This document shows positions 54,348 through 64,000 of a stretch of DNA of 64,000 nt, piece by piece. Origin of the DNA: Pohlia nutans (Eukaryota; Streptophyta; Bryopsida; Bryales; Mniaceae); contig CM040106.1 of assembly GCA_022496805.1 (NCBI GenBank), positions 7,626,001-7,690,000 of the forward strand. Reading direction: 5' to 3'. The translations under genes and the position numbers were made by a program. Each line of letters opens with the position of its first letter. Position 1 is the first letter of the stretch. The notes beneath the pieces were generated by a model, which saw only the letters and a program-made list of their open reading frames with translations, had not been told where the DNA came from and ran no database searches.

Positions 54348-56711
54348 ATGACTTAGTCAAAGTGAATACAACCTATAAGGGTTATGAGGACACAAGTGAT
54401 AAGTAACAACAAAGCTAATTATTCATTCTTGATATTTTGCAACATAACCCCTATTTGACTATGTTTTTAACCCTTTAGAGACGAGGAGGGTGGTTATGGG
54501 GACATCATAGTGTTTTGGTGATATGTTTGTAAAACTCTCTTTGTTGATATTAGAAAAACTATCAACTGTATAAACGCAAGTATAGCTTCATTAAACAAAT
54601 GTTGGGACCATTGGATTAGATCATTATAGTATGTCTTTGAACTATATAATGCACATTGAAAAATATTTAGGGTTTAGTTTGTGTGTGACTTCAATGTAGA
54701 AAGGAATTTGGGTTAAACTTTCAAAAATGAACTAGTAAAGAGGTTCAACATTGACCTATGTCAACACTTGTCCATTGCAATCTTTTCTGTGAAAAACCGA
54801 CTGACACATCATTATAGTGAATTTTATAAGTGAGAGTGACTTATCTATATACGATTGAATAAGAAATTATACCTTAAAATATGAAAAGAGTTGGTACATA
54901 GATGATGTTCGGAACATAGAAACTAATGGAACATAAATAAGAGAACACTATCCAAAAAAATCAAACAAGATAACAAACTTCTAAACATAAAAATACATTA
55001 TAATACATGTGTTGTATATGTAAGTATTTGCTATATTTTGAAGTATTTGCAACATTTGGTGTTTTGTTAAAAGGTATTTTTATGGCTTTGTGAACAATTA
55101 AGGGTTAAAATTGCAAAAATTGTGTTTTAGGAGCCATGTTTTGCAAATACTATGGAAGTCATAGAATCTCTCTTCCTAATACCATTGTAGGGTCCATAAA
55201 GAGATGTATATTAGAGACCCAGATATATCAAGTGATTTGTATTCTTATTCAACTTCAAGTTTTGAATAGCAACAGCCTCTGGAAGCTTGTATGGAATCAA
55301 AAATTATAGGTTGTTTCATCAAATTGTGCACAATCTAACATTATGTCTTGCAATGTAGGTGTACTGATATATTGAGAATGAAGACATTTAGTTCATTCAA
55401 GTAATAAAATTTGGTTTGTTCATGTAGTACTGTAGGAGTTTCTTAGATGTAAAATTCTGGACATGCCTATTTTTGGCTTCTTTTGTTTATGATATTTTCC
55501 TAGTGAATCATGATTCTTCAATCCCAATTTCTATGGAATTCATCCAAAGTTCAGAAGTTGCTCCAAATGTCAAGCCCAACTAATTGTCATAACTTGGTGG
55601 AATTGATGATATGAAGCACGAAGCCCATAGCAACTTCACTCTTGTGTGAGCTTTGCAATCGTCTACCCATGACCCATCTGTCGTCTACCAATTCATCATC
55701 AAAGGCACAGATAGTCATTTTGACAACTAATACAGCATGATAACATTGCATCAACAATGCCAACCATCCCATCTCAATGAGCATCCTCTCTCAACGAGCA
55801 AGCCATCTACCAAACCAACAAGCTCAACAGAAGCAACACAATCTATAGCTAATGCAAGACTAATTAGGAACTAAAAACAGTCCCATTACTTATACACTAG
55901 CATAACCAAAATCTTTTGCTTGGTAGCTGCAATGAATATAGAAGGTGGCTAATGTGCTGAGTATTTTGTTACTAAAGAGGAACAACCAGCAAGAGCTTTG
56001 GAGGTAATACTACCCCTACAATCTTCTTCATCTCATTCTTTCTGTTTATCTGCATGCGTGACACAAATTGGCTGCGAGACGTTTCTCGGATTTATCCAAT
56101 CTCGATGAATAGACGGATACAAGTATGTTTACAAACACAAACTACATTTATTGCAATTACTCTAAAGTGACACACACAAAGAAGCTATCTCTAAGAACAA
56201 GCCATACCCAAAAAAACAAGCCATATAAGCGATGAAGAATCCTAGAATTGCAAGCTGCATTCAAAGTCGAGGAATTCGGAGGCAATTTCAATTGCCATTG
56301 CATATATGCATGTTGAACTTGTATCTTTGAAGCAGTATTTGAACCACGCTCAAGTTTGAACTTCAAAATTTTAGCCTTGTATAAGCCCAAAACTGAAGCT
56401 CCACCGTGCTTATCTACATCCTTTGCATGCCGACCGATCTTTCCAAGTTGAAGAGAAACCCACGAATTAAAATTATATCTCTACGGGATCCATTTGCCCT
56501 CCTCATCCTTCAACATATACAAATTCATACTTTTAATTTTGTTTCTAGGCCTCATAGTAACAAAATTCTCTCTGCCTCACTTACACTGGTAGAGCACGTG
56601 AGTGGGAGCCTCCTTTGTTGATGAGAAAACTAGCTTGCATATAAAAGATTATGGCCCCTAATCGCCACTCCTTTAAGTCCAGTATGCGCTATTAAAGCCC
56701 TGGTGACTCAC
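54348..56711. other. AT-rich spacer, no clear gene
   Basis: No frame with recognisable domains. At about 55970-56010 AAAGAGGAACAACCAGCAAG then TTTGGAGGTAATACT resembles 43805-43850 (AAAGAGGAACAATCTGACAA ... GGAGGTAATG), a short dispersed similarity. Confidence 0.45.
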
Positions 56712-56779
56712 ATCCCTCCTTTAGGTTCCGGAATACAGAACCTGCACTCCTCTCTGATAGTAGTTGTATCGACTTCCAC
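56712..56779 (-). CDS. Possible 68-nt internal exon
   Basis: On the minus strand TTGCAG precedes and GTGAGT follows this stretch, both good splice sites. In between one frame reads VEVDTTTIREECRFCIPEPK followed by Gly-Gly, containing a CxxC pair. An upstream coding exon could lie at 57300-57500, where the DNA is CpG-rich, but its frame and sites are not resolved. The protein is not recognised. The evidence is the combination of strong splice signals with an open, non-repetitive frame. Confidence 0.3.
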
Positions 56780-57244
56780 CTGCAACTCCAACATAAACAA
56801 CATTACTATTAACCAATTCTAAAAGAAACGAATAACAAAGGATTCACTATTTTAAAATGACAAATTCAACCGAACATATTGGGAGCGGCGAACGGAAACT
56901 AGGAGTCGTGAGTCAGCCAATGAAACGATGTGCTCATGCATTCTAATTATTTTAGAAGAATTAATTTGTTCTAAATAGTCGTCGGAGATCCACTATTTTT
57001 TATAATGACTTTAATTCATTCATTTCACTCACCGTTTAATATCACTTCTAACAAAAAAACATTGAAGCGTATCCTAACTTAGAATAGTCTCTCACTCACA
57101 TTGTAGAACTATCCTAAATGACTCTTCATTAACAATGGTCTTGGGGCCAGAGTCATCTATACTCTTCTTCCATCCAAAGTTATTTCCATCCAGGCTAAAT
57201 TCTCACGGGCACCTATGATTTCATTTGAACTGATTTCATAAGGA

Positions 57245-57530
57245 TTCATCACCCAGCTTGACGCAAAAAGGAAATCTCATGCATGACATTCATACAAAGC
57301 TCTAAAAACAACAAATGCACAGCGAAAAGGTGGGAATAGATCGAAGGCACGGCGTGAAGGAAAACCTCGTGAGAATGGTGCCGGTGAAGAAGCGGCAAAA
57401 AGAAGACGACGACGGAGGAGAGCAAGCAAGCCATGCAAAACAATGCATCACTGTGAAAACCCTCCGCTTCTTGCTAGAGTCACTTCCTGCGCCTTGAGCT
57501 TGCGCAGTGGCCAACCTTCGGCTAGCTCAC
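57245..57530 (-). other. CpG-rich segment, possible 5' exon or promoter
   Basis: An island of higher GC content in AT-rich surroundings, open in more than one frame on both strands. On the minus strand an ATG-initiated frame reads MHCFAWLACSPPSSSSFCRF, Ser/Phe-rich like an organelle-targeting or signal sequence. It could be the start of the gene with the 56712-56779 exon. This is speculative. Confidence 0.25.
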
Positions 57531-59313
57531 ACTATTAGGCGGGCTGATGGGCAAGCTGCTTTAAAACAACTTGGGCCTTTACCAATTTACAACCCTTCAT
57601 TGCCCTCAAAATTCTTATAATGGATATAATTTTGTTTGGGGCTTTTTTTAGAAAAATAACATATTATTGTAATACTAACTTACAATATCTTGGGTTGTAG
57701 GTTAAGAGGCCTAGGATTGATCTCCTTGTAAGTGGAATCATTTATAGAAGTGTGGCTATGGACTTTTAAAGGGTATGATTTTAATTTTTTTTTTTTCAAA
57801 AGTACATATAAGACTCAAAAAAATATATTCTTTCAAAAATTTCAGGAGAACTCATATCATAAGGAAATTTATAGATGGACTAGATGTTGAAATTCTAAGC
57901 TACAATGATGTACATCAAATTTTGGATTATATAATTTGAAGTTATTTTTTAACAACTTTCATACATATTTTTGAAAATATGCATGAAAGTTAACATTACT
58001 ATTTTAAATTGTTGAGTACTATGCACAACAAAGAATTTATGAAAATATAAATAAAAAAATATTCAAAATTATATGTAAAATATGATATGAACTTATATAT
58101 AAAATATGATGTGGATTTTCAGGTACATTCATAGTAATAGGGTCCACTAAAATTATAACTTGTGCTTATTTTTATAAACCATTAAGAAAAAAGTTTTCAT
58201 TTGAATAGATAATGCAATGTAAACTAGTAACTATATATTATATACTATAAATCATTCTACTATATACTAGTTTTTAACTATGTTTGAGAAATTATTGGTA
58301 CTACAAAAGAACTAAAATATGGTCGTAACCAATCCCTAATAAGGACTTAATTTTCCTTAACACGTTGCAAAACGTCCTCAAATTTTTCTAATATCTACAA
58401 AAATTGAAGATATCACTTCCTAATCACTCGTTAAGAGTCCTTATATTTGAACGCCATTGGCTCTTTTTATTGTGAATGCACCCTTTTGTCACCAGTGGTA
58501 GCTAGTTGTCTTGTTCTATTTCGGAATTTTATCTCTCTTTTTAATTGATTGAGTGTTGCTATATGATTGAGTGTTGCTGTAGGATTGAGTTTTTTGACAT
58601 TTTTACTCGGAATAGTGAAATGTACGACTCTGCGGACTGTGCCGAAGTTTCAGCAACGACAAGCATGCATGATCACACAAAGGCGATTTCTGCTTTTTCT
58701 TTACTATTTCTATACAATATAACCTGGCATTGCCACGGTCTTCTTGGCGCATGGATGGAGATGCTCTTGGACGCCAGATTCTAAATTTTAATGAAAAAAT
58801 ATGCAATGTAATATACACAATTTGCCGAACAAGATACGCAACTGAATTGTCAAACCTCGCAGCTGACAATAAACCGGATGAAGTTTGCCGGTTTACCTGT
58901 AGCACAAGATTATTGTACCCTAATCCTCTAAATCCGCTCACTTCGAAGTCCAACAGCAAGTAATTCATGCCAAAATTTACTGCACAGAATCCGACGTCTT
59001 CTGCGTTTCAGACCATGGTGGTCTTGCAATCGTTCGAAAGAGCATGCACTGGCATGTAGTAGATTGACTGTATACCATGTGCAACGGGGGTGATTTCTCA
59101 ATAGACAAATTGCTCAGCATATCTGGTACTATCTGCTGATGAAGCAGGCGAGAATCCAACTCGTTTCAAACTACATCACATTACTACATAGCCATTTGCA
59201 TTCGTAACAACTTCCTAGCACCTTTTTTTCTGATAATCACCGAACTGTTAGCCTGTGCTTTCGAAATAAGCGAGAAAACAAGGGTACTAACATACTTAGA
59301 AAAATCAAAGCAC
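57531..59313. other. AT-rich spacer downstream of RAD52-like gene
   Basis: No gene is supported. T- and A-rich runs are frequent (57780-58300). Small duplicated phrase ATTGAGTGTTGCTATATGATT / GATTGAGTGTTGCTGTAGGA at about 58548-58586. The 3' end of the RAD52-like transcript probably lies in 59000-59313. Confidence 0.45.
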
Positions 59314-59922
59314 CTAATCTTCGTGGTAGAGATATAACCCCAACCCGAACCGAGCGCAAGCTCGACGAAAGGCCATGCCCTCTGCCTTCTGCACTGGATC
59401 CCCAATCGATGTGTCTGCCATGGCAGCCGTCCCCGACGACTCCCGCCAACTCTCACCATCAGAACCTCGTATAGTCACACGGTATACCACAGACACAGTG
59501 AACCCGTCTTCCGAGAAGATAATACTCCGCACTTCCCCGCTCCACCCCGGCGCATAGAAGCTGAGCATCCGGTTAGCATGGTACCACGGAATATACTTCA
59601 ACACCATCCCTTCGTCATTGCGCGTCTTCAAGACCTTGTCCGGCACCCGCTTGTTCATGTCTCGGAGGATCTCCGCCAGCGGCCTTGTGATCAGCGACGG
59701 CTCCTTAGACACCTCGAGCGGCACTGCATAGCTCGCATAAGGGGCCACTTTTCCCCCATCCATGGCTGCCATTCTCACTCCGTCGCGATAGCCATGACCT
59801 TTGCTGCTCTTCTTCAACCCTGTCGTCGTCTTAGTGATGCTCATCAAAATCGGCGCCCTCTGCCCCAAGGGCACACCGCACACCGACGATCCCGACATGG
59901 ATATCAACATCGCCGTCGCCAT
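59314..59922 (-). CDS. RAD52: Organellar RAD52-like single-strand DNA-binding protein
   Basis: 202 residues in a single frame. The first 55-60 residues are rich in Ser, Thr, Lys and Arg, as in organelle transit peptides. The body matches plant RAD52 homologues: RPLAEILRDMNKRVPDKVLK (80-99), LKYIPWYHANRMLSFYAPGW (108-127), SGEVRSI (128-134), FTVSVVYRVTIRGSDGESWR (141-160), ESSGT (161-165) and the hallmark GDPVQKAEGMAFRRACARFG then LGLYLYHED (174-202). It ends directly after LYHED, as plant RAD52-type proteins do, so it looks complete. These proteins bind single-stranded DNA and promote strand annealing; in Arabidopsis, forms act in nucleus/mitochondria (RAD52-1, ODB1) and chloroplast (RAD52-2). 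Which type this is cannot be settled here. It is the only clearly intact host gene in the window. Confidence 0.95.
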   Translation of the reverse strand: MATAMLISMSGSSVCGVPLGQRAPILMSITKTTTGLKKSSKGHGYRDGVRMAAMDGGKVAPYASYAVPLEVSKEPSLITRPLAEILRDMNKRVPDKVLKTRNDEGMVLKYIPWYHANRMLSFYAPGWSGEVRSIIFSEDGFTVSVVYRVTIRGSDGESWRESSGTAAMADTSIGDPVQKAEGMAFRRACARFGLGLYLYHED

Positions 59923-60215
59923 CGCTCACAATTGACGCCTAACACACTCGAAAACACTGAACCGCAGCACAACGCATCAAAACATAGGAAGAATGAAAAC
60001 TAATGGAATCCGAAGTTAGTCAAATCTTGTCTGTAGACTGCACCTCAATTGTTGTGAACTGGTTTGGAACCGGAAGCGAGGAATACAAGGGCTGGTTACC
60101 AATCACTGCCCTCCCCCTCTCACCTACCCTCCCTCGCCTATCTTCCCTCTCGTACCCTTCCTCTCCTAACCTCTCTTCTACCCTCCCTCTCTTACCTCTC
60201 TAAATTAACCCCTGA
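59923..60215 (-). promoter_or_regulatory. Likely 5' leader and promoter of the RAD52-like gene
   Basis: Directly upstream of the ATG. About 60110-60200 is strongly pyrimidine-rich on the plus strand (CCCTCCCCCTCTCACCTACC, CTTCCTCTCCTAACCTC), that is GA-rich in gene orientation, a common core-promoter feature in plants. No TATA box was recognised. Confidence 0.4.
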
Positions 60216-63211
60216 AGGATGCTGGATACATTTCATGAGGCCCAGTTGCAGGTGCTTTTGCCCAAGTATTTGTGTACACAACAATATTTGAGTACCTTCA
60301 CGAGGTATTCATACAATGAGATTTTTTTAGTAGGATGTGTCAGCAGTTTTGTAGCAGCACAATTTTTTGATAATTTTTTTGAGTGATTCTCAATTCTTCA
60401 AAAATTCTTGGTATGTTCTGCAGTCTAAAAAAGTGTTGTATTTTTCCGTATTTTAGCCTTCAGCAGGGCCTAGAAGTCACATTTATTTTAATTAATTTTC
60501 GTTTCTCCTTCCCGTTTGTGGAAAGGGCTTCATCTAGTTCACTTTGACATAAAATAATTGAGCCTCTGCTAGGCCAAAATTCTTGAACTATCACATACGT
60601 GGCCCCCTCAAACAAATACGGTTACCGAATACAAGTTGGGTCCTTTCCCAGAATATGCAAAATACGCACTTCTTGTAGGGACAATTTCTGTATCTTTGCT
60701 CAATTAATTTTTTTCTTTCCACAATAATTTAGTACCCATCTTTGCAAACATTATTGAAGAATTCAGTTTTTGCAAATACATAGTCCAACTACCCTAAAAC
60801 CGGCCTGTATTGCAAACCGTAGGCCATTTTGGCTTGAGCAATCCTAAAGGGGTTAAAGTGGTTACCCCATAACCAACTGGCTCCTTTCACCAATAGTTAG
60901 GGGCAATATCCGCAATCAATTCTGTAATGATGTTGGTTGTAGCATGAGTTACAGTTGGTAATGGGTTCTCTCTTGTTGGTTTTAGTATATGTAAGTGTGG
61001 TTATGGATTCGTTGTTGTTGGTTTAAGCATCTTTAGTGTGTGCAATACAAATCTTTTTTAGATAAAAAGAGGTGTACCTATATGACGTGAATGGGATGCG
61101 TCATACTTCAACTTTGAAAATTTATAACTAAATCATTCTTCAACCAAAAATTATGTTTCAATTTGTGTTGAAATCTATTTCTTCTTGCCTACCTCTAAAA
61201 AATAATAATACTAAATAATAACAATGCCTCATATCCATATTTCTTATTGAGTTGGGAATGGGGTAACCACCTTAGTAGTATATTCTAAAATGATGGGTCA
61301 ATTTTTATTGCTTCTTTTTTGAACATTTTTATGAGAATATTAACATAAAAAAAATCTCAAACAAATTTTGTAAAAGAGATATCTCCAAAGTCATCAAATT
61401 GGAGGTTCTTCAAGTAAAACCAACAAAAAAGACCGAGCAAATACCAAATTCTAGAAGTTATGTTTGGTTTTAAAAAACTTAGCATAACATGTATTAACAA
61501 AAATAACAAAAAATAAAAAAATAAAGTGGATGATTAGCTTTGATGCCGCGTCCAAAGCGCACTGCAAGGATGGTGCTAAAGCCACGTAGATAGAGCGACG
61601 TGGAGCTCGGGCGAGAAGTATAACAGCACAAGAGGCAAGACTACAGAAGTTGTTCATTGGACCTTTGTATCAACCTTTGAGGAGATCATTTGGAGATGTG
61701 TGTCTGCACTTTTCAGATTAAGTGTAAGCTTGTAGAATGCAGGGAATTGATATTAGTTTTGTGATTGCGGCCAATGGGATCGAGTTTGATACTTCAAGAA
61801 TTGGAAATTGAGAATTGGGAGATTAGGAGATGGAAAATCGAGAGTTGGGAGTTAGACTCAAGATTAAGTTTCTTTTGTTATAGCATTCGATTCAAACCAT
61901 ATTGACAACGTAGACCAAGGCCTTAAGGTAGAAGACAACGATGTTATCTTATGACTTATTAGCAATGAACAGAAAAATATATTATTTTTAAATTCAAAAC
62001 TTGTTTATTAAAAAAAATGACTTATTTGGGGAATTTTTTAAAGTATTTTCTTTACTTTTTTAATATATAGAGAGAAATCGGTGGTAAGTGACAAAGACCT
62101 ATATCCTTGGATTATGTTCTTTTGTAGAATTAAGCAGAGTTTTTATTTTAGTATTAGAACTCAAAGATTTTGAACTCCTTTGTAGTTAATGAATATTGTT
62201 TATGATCTAAAAACAAAAATATTTCATAAATTAATCAACCCTACAATCAATATTTTACGATATAATAGTTTTATTGTCTGGAATCTGTTTGTTTTATTTT
62301 GATTTTATTCTTTATACTTTTTTTTTTTCTTGAAAACATGATTTTAATATTCTCAAGGTTGATACCGAGTACCTTGAAGGTGACCCCCCGATTTGAAAGC
62401 CCCTTTTAGAGGACAGTGTTTTTGAGAATGAAATTGTGGACCCTATAATTACTGGCAAGTACAATTCATATACAAGACAAAGCAAAATCATAGTCAGAGT
62501 GTATTTGAAAGGATCTATTCCTATTATATGTATGTTTAAATATCAAGTTTGTTGAACTACCCTTGTAAGTTCTAAGGTAGGAAAACCAAAAACGGTGAAA
62601 ATAAGGTGATTTGACCAGAAGGAATGGAGTTAGAAATTACGTGAAATTTTTTTGAGATATAGAAGAAGAAATGATGAAGAATGCAAGTTGTTTCGTATTT
62701 TTATTCCCCGTAAATAATTATCTACAATTTCTCAAAGTGGGAAGTTTGTCAGACCCCCTTCTTGTATACTAGACTCTTCCTTTTCTACACATGAAAGCAC
62801 CTAAAACGGTTAACTAATATCACAGAAAACCGCACACAAGGCTACTAAAAATTCAAAAAAAATTAGTAATTTTTAGTAAATTTTTAGTAATCCTAGTCAT
62901 GCAAAAATTCTCCATTTTCGGTCTACCACCTCCTTGTTTTACTGCAACTCTAGTGCACGCCTTGAGGGCATTAACCGTTTTTGGTTTTCCTACCTTAAAT
63001 CCTGCATTATTTCCTTTAAATTGAAGGTAAGAGCATGCATCAAAGTGTCTACTTTGTAATACATTTTGCAGATGAATCAAAAGATATAGTACGTGAGCTT
63101 CCAATTGATTTGTTGGCCCCTCTTTCCAAGTGAACCGACACTCATTTTCACAAAATCAGGGCACGTACATGACGGTACGTGGCTAAGTGCAATGCAATAC
63201 AAGTTTCCCTT
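60216..63211. other. AT-rich spacer, no gene seen
   Basis: Long AT-rich stretch with only short frames. GAGAATTGGGAGATTAGG-like phrases repeat at about 61800-61850. No transposon ends were recognised. Confidence 0.5.
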
Positions 63212-63510
63212 CACTACAACAGATTGGGTATTTTATGACTGGGAAAATATGACTGAGGATGACTGGCGACTGCAAGCAGTCATATTCTGCAATGCCAAAT
63301 CTGTCGGTGGGGGCCTCATTCGAAAACATGACTGGGAGTCATATTATGTAGTCATATTTTCCAGCTGTACCGTATAAAGTGGATGGGAGGGCCGTATACC
63401 TTTGTGGGGAACAAATAAAAACGTACCTGGGGAACGCGCAGTCATATTTACCAGTCATATATTCGCTGTGATCACATATTAGAGTCGCATTTTCAATGTA
63501 GTCATCTTTA
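63212..63510. mobile_element. Possible CACTA-like end with subterminal repeats
   Basis: CACTACAACAGATTGGGTAT begins at 63212; CACTACAACA is a common CACTA terminus. The following 300 bases contain about eight copies of ATGACTGG, AGTCATATT or their complements in both orientations, like subterminal binding-site clusters. The other end was not found: GTGTAGTATTAAG at about 63590 is only partly similar. Confidence 0.4.
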
Positions 63511-64000
63511 TTTTCTTTAGAAGGGGGGCAGCCCAAGAATATATACATTGCCCAAGACAGCTTCCGTGTATTTAGCCCCAGGAAATCACTGTGTAGTATT
63601 AAGGTTTAGTTCAAAATCACTTAATTATGAAAACACGCATTCAAATTTGAGTGGTTTTCCATTTGGGCTAGGGTAACTGGGAATTGCACTTTGATATTAT
63701 TCTAGTACGTGATGAGTACAAACACACATATATATATATAAATATTTTCCTTTATTTTCTTTTTTGTCTCGCATTATTTCTTTTCTTTTCAATTATTCAA
63801 AGTTTAATTTTAATTTCTTTTTCAATTTTCAATTTTTTTTCATTTTGATTTTTGTTTATTTTTTTCTCAATTTTTAAAATTAAATTTAAATTCCAATTTT
63901 ATTTATTTTTTGGTCGAAGGTTTAGAGTTTGAGGGGTGGGGGTGGGGAAGGGGGAGGTTCTTCGTTAAAATGTCAAGTACTTATTCTCGGATTTATTTAT
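63511..64000. other. AT-rich end of the window
   Basis: A (TA) microsatellite lies at about 63729-63745, and a long T/A-rich stretch at 63750-63910. No gene is seen. Confidence 0.5.

Noticed and set aside
58603..58968. 121-codon minus-strand frame near the RAD52-like gene
   Set aside because: No motif, AT-rich codon use, and an overlapping open frame on the other strand; not supported as a gene.
1..64000. tRNA or rRNA genes
   Set aside because: No cloverleaf or conserved rRNA segment was recognised; the only tRNA-like string (35958-35972) is a primer site of the copia element.

Overview
The window looks like nuclear chromosomal DNA of a green plant (streptophyte). The supports are a single-exon gene for an organellar RAD52-like protein at its right end, short TTTAGGG-type (plant telomere-like) stretches, plant-style Ty3/gypsy and Ty1/copia retrotransposons, CACTA-type DNA transposon ends, and long AT-rich gene-poor spacers. 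I cannot name the species. A Tc1-like (DD34E-type) transposase is unusual for a flowering plant, so a bryophyte, fern, lycophyte or charophyte is at least as likely. Most of the sequence is mobile-element DNA in different states of decay, with little host coding sequence.

Layout: 1-816 is a decayed coding remnant (minus). 1948-2455 is a 64-bp minisatellite. 2802-7897 is a truncated, heavily mutated gypsy copy A (plus). 7898-8700 is a CGGACGG-rich repeat with a 337-bp tandem duplication. 10157-21650 is a minus-strand host pseudogene of protein-kinase-like type, split by a full gypsy element B (10559-20669, plus, target duplication AGGTT). Element B is itself split by a 611-bp CACTA-type non-autonomous transposon (13450-14060, target duplication TCA). 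21841-24005 holds two more CGGACGG-rich islands and a telomere-like tract. 24200-30600 is AT-rich with microsatellites and a hairpin repeat family.

30614-36290 is a young, apparently complete Ty1/copia element on the minus strand: one uninterrupted 1366-residue Gag-Pol frame, 318-bp LTRs differing at one base by eye, and target duplication TCTAT. 36583-37250 is a GGCAGTCGG minisatellite. 38090-41246 is a 5'-truncated and mutated relative of that copia element (plus). 42059-43395 is a broken Tc1-like transposon (minus). 44214-54347 is a third gypsy element C (minus) with about 0.93-kb LTRs, one of them truncated, an internal inverted-repeat insertion and a gag core that appears to be missing. 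54348-59200 is mostly AT-rich with one possible small exon. 59314-59922 is the RAD52-like gene (minus). 60230-64000 is AT-rich with a possible CACTA-like end near 63212.

The elements give a readable order of events: the kinase-like gene, then gypsy B inserted into it, then the CACTA element inserted into gypsy B. In two places the empty site can be inferred: the host frame continues across the gypsy site, and gypsy copy A is an unoccupied version of the CACTA site. Nonsense changes in the host pseudogene and the gypsy copies are largely of C-to-T (or G-to-A) type, as expected from decay of methylated DNA. All reading is by eye; no searches or alignments were run.
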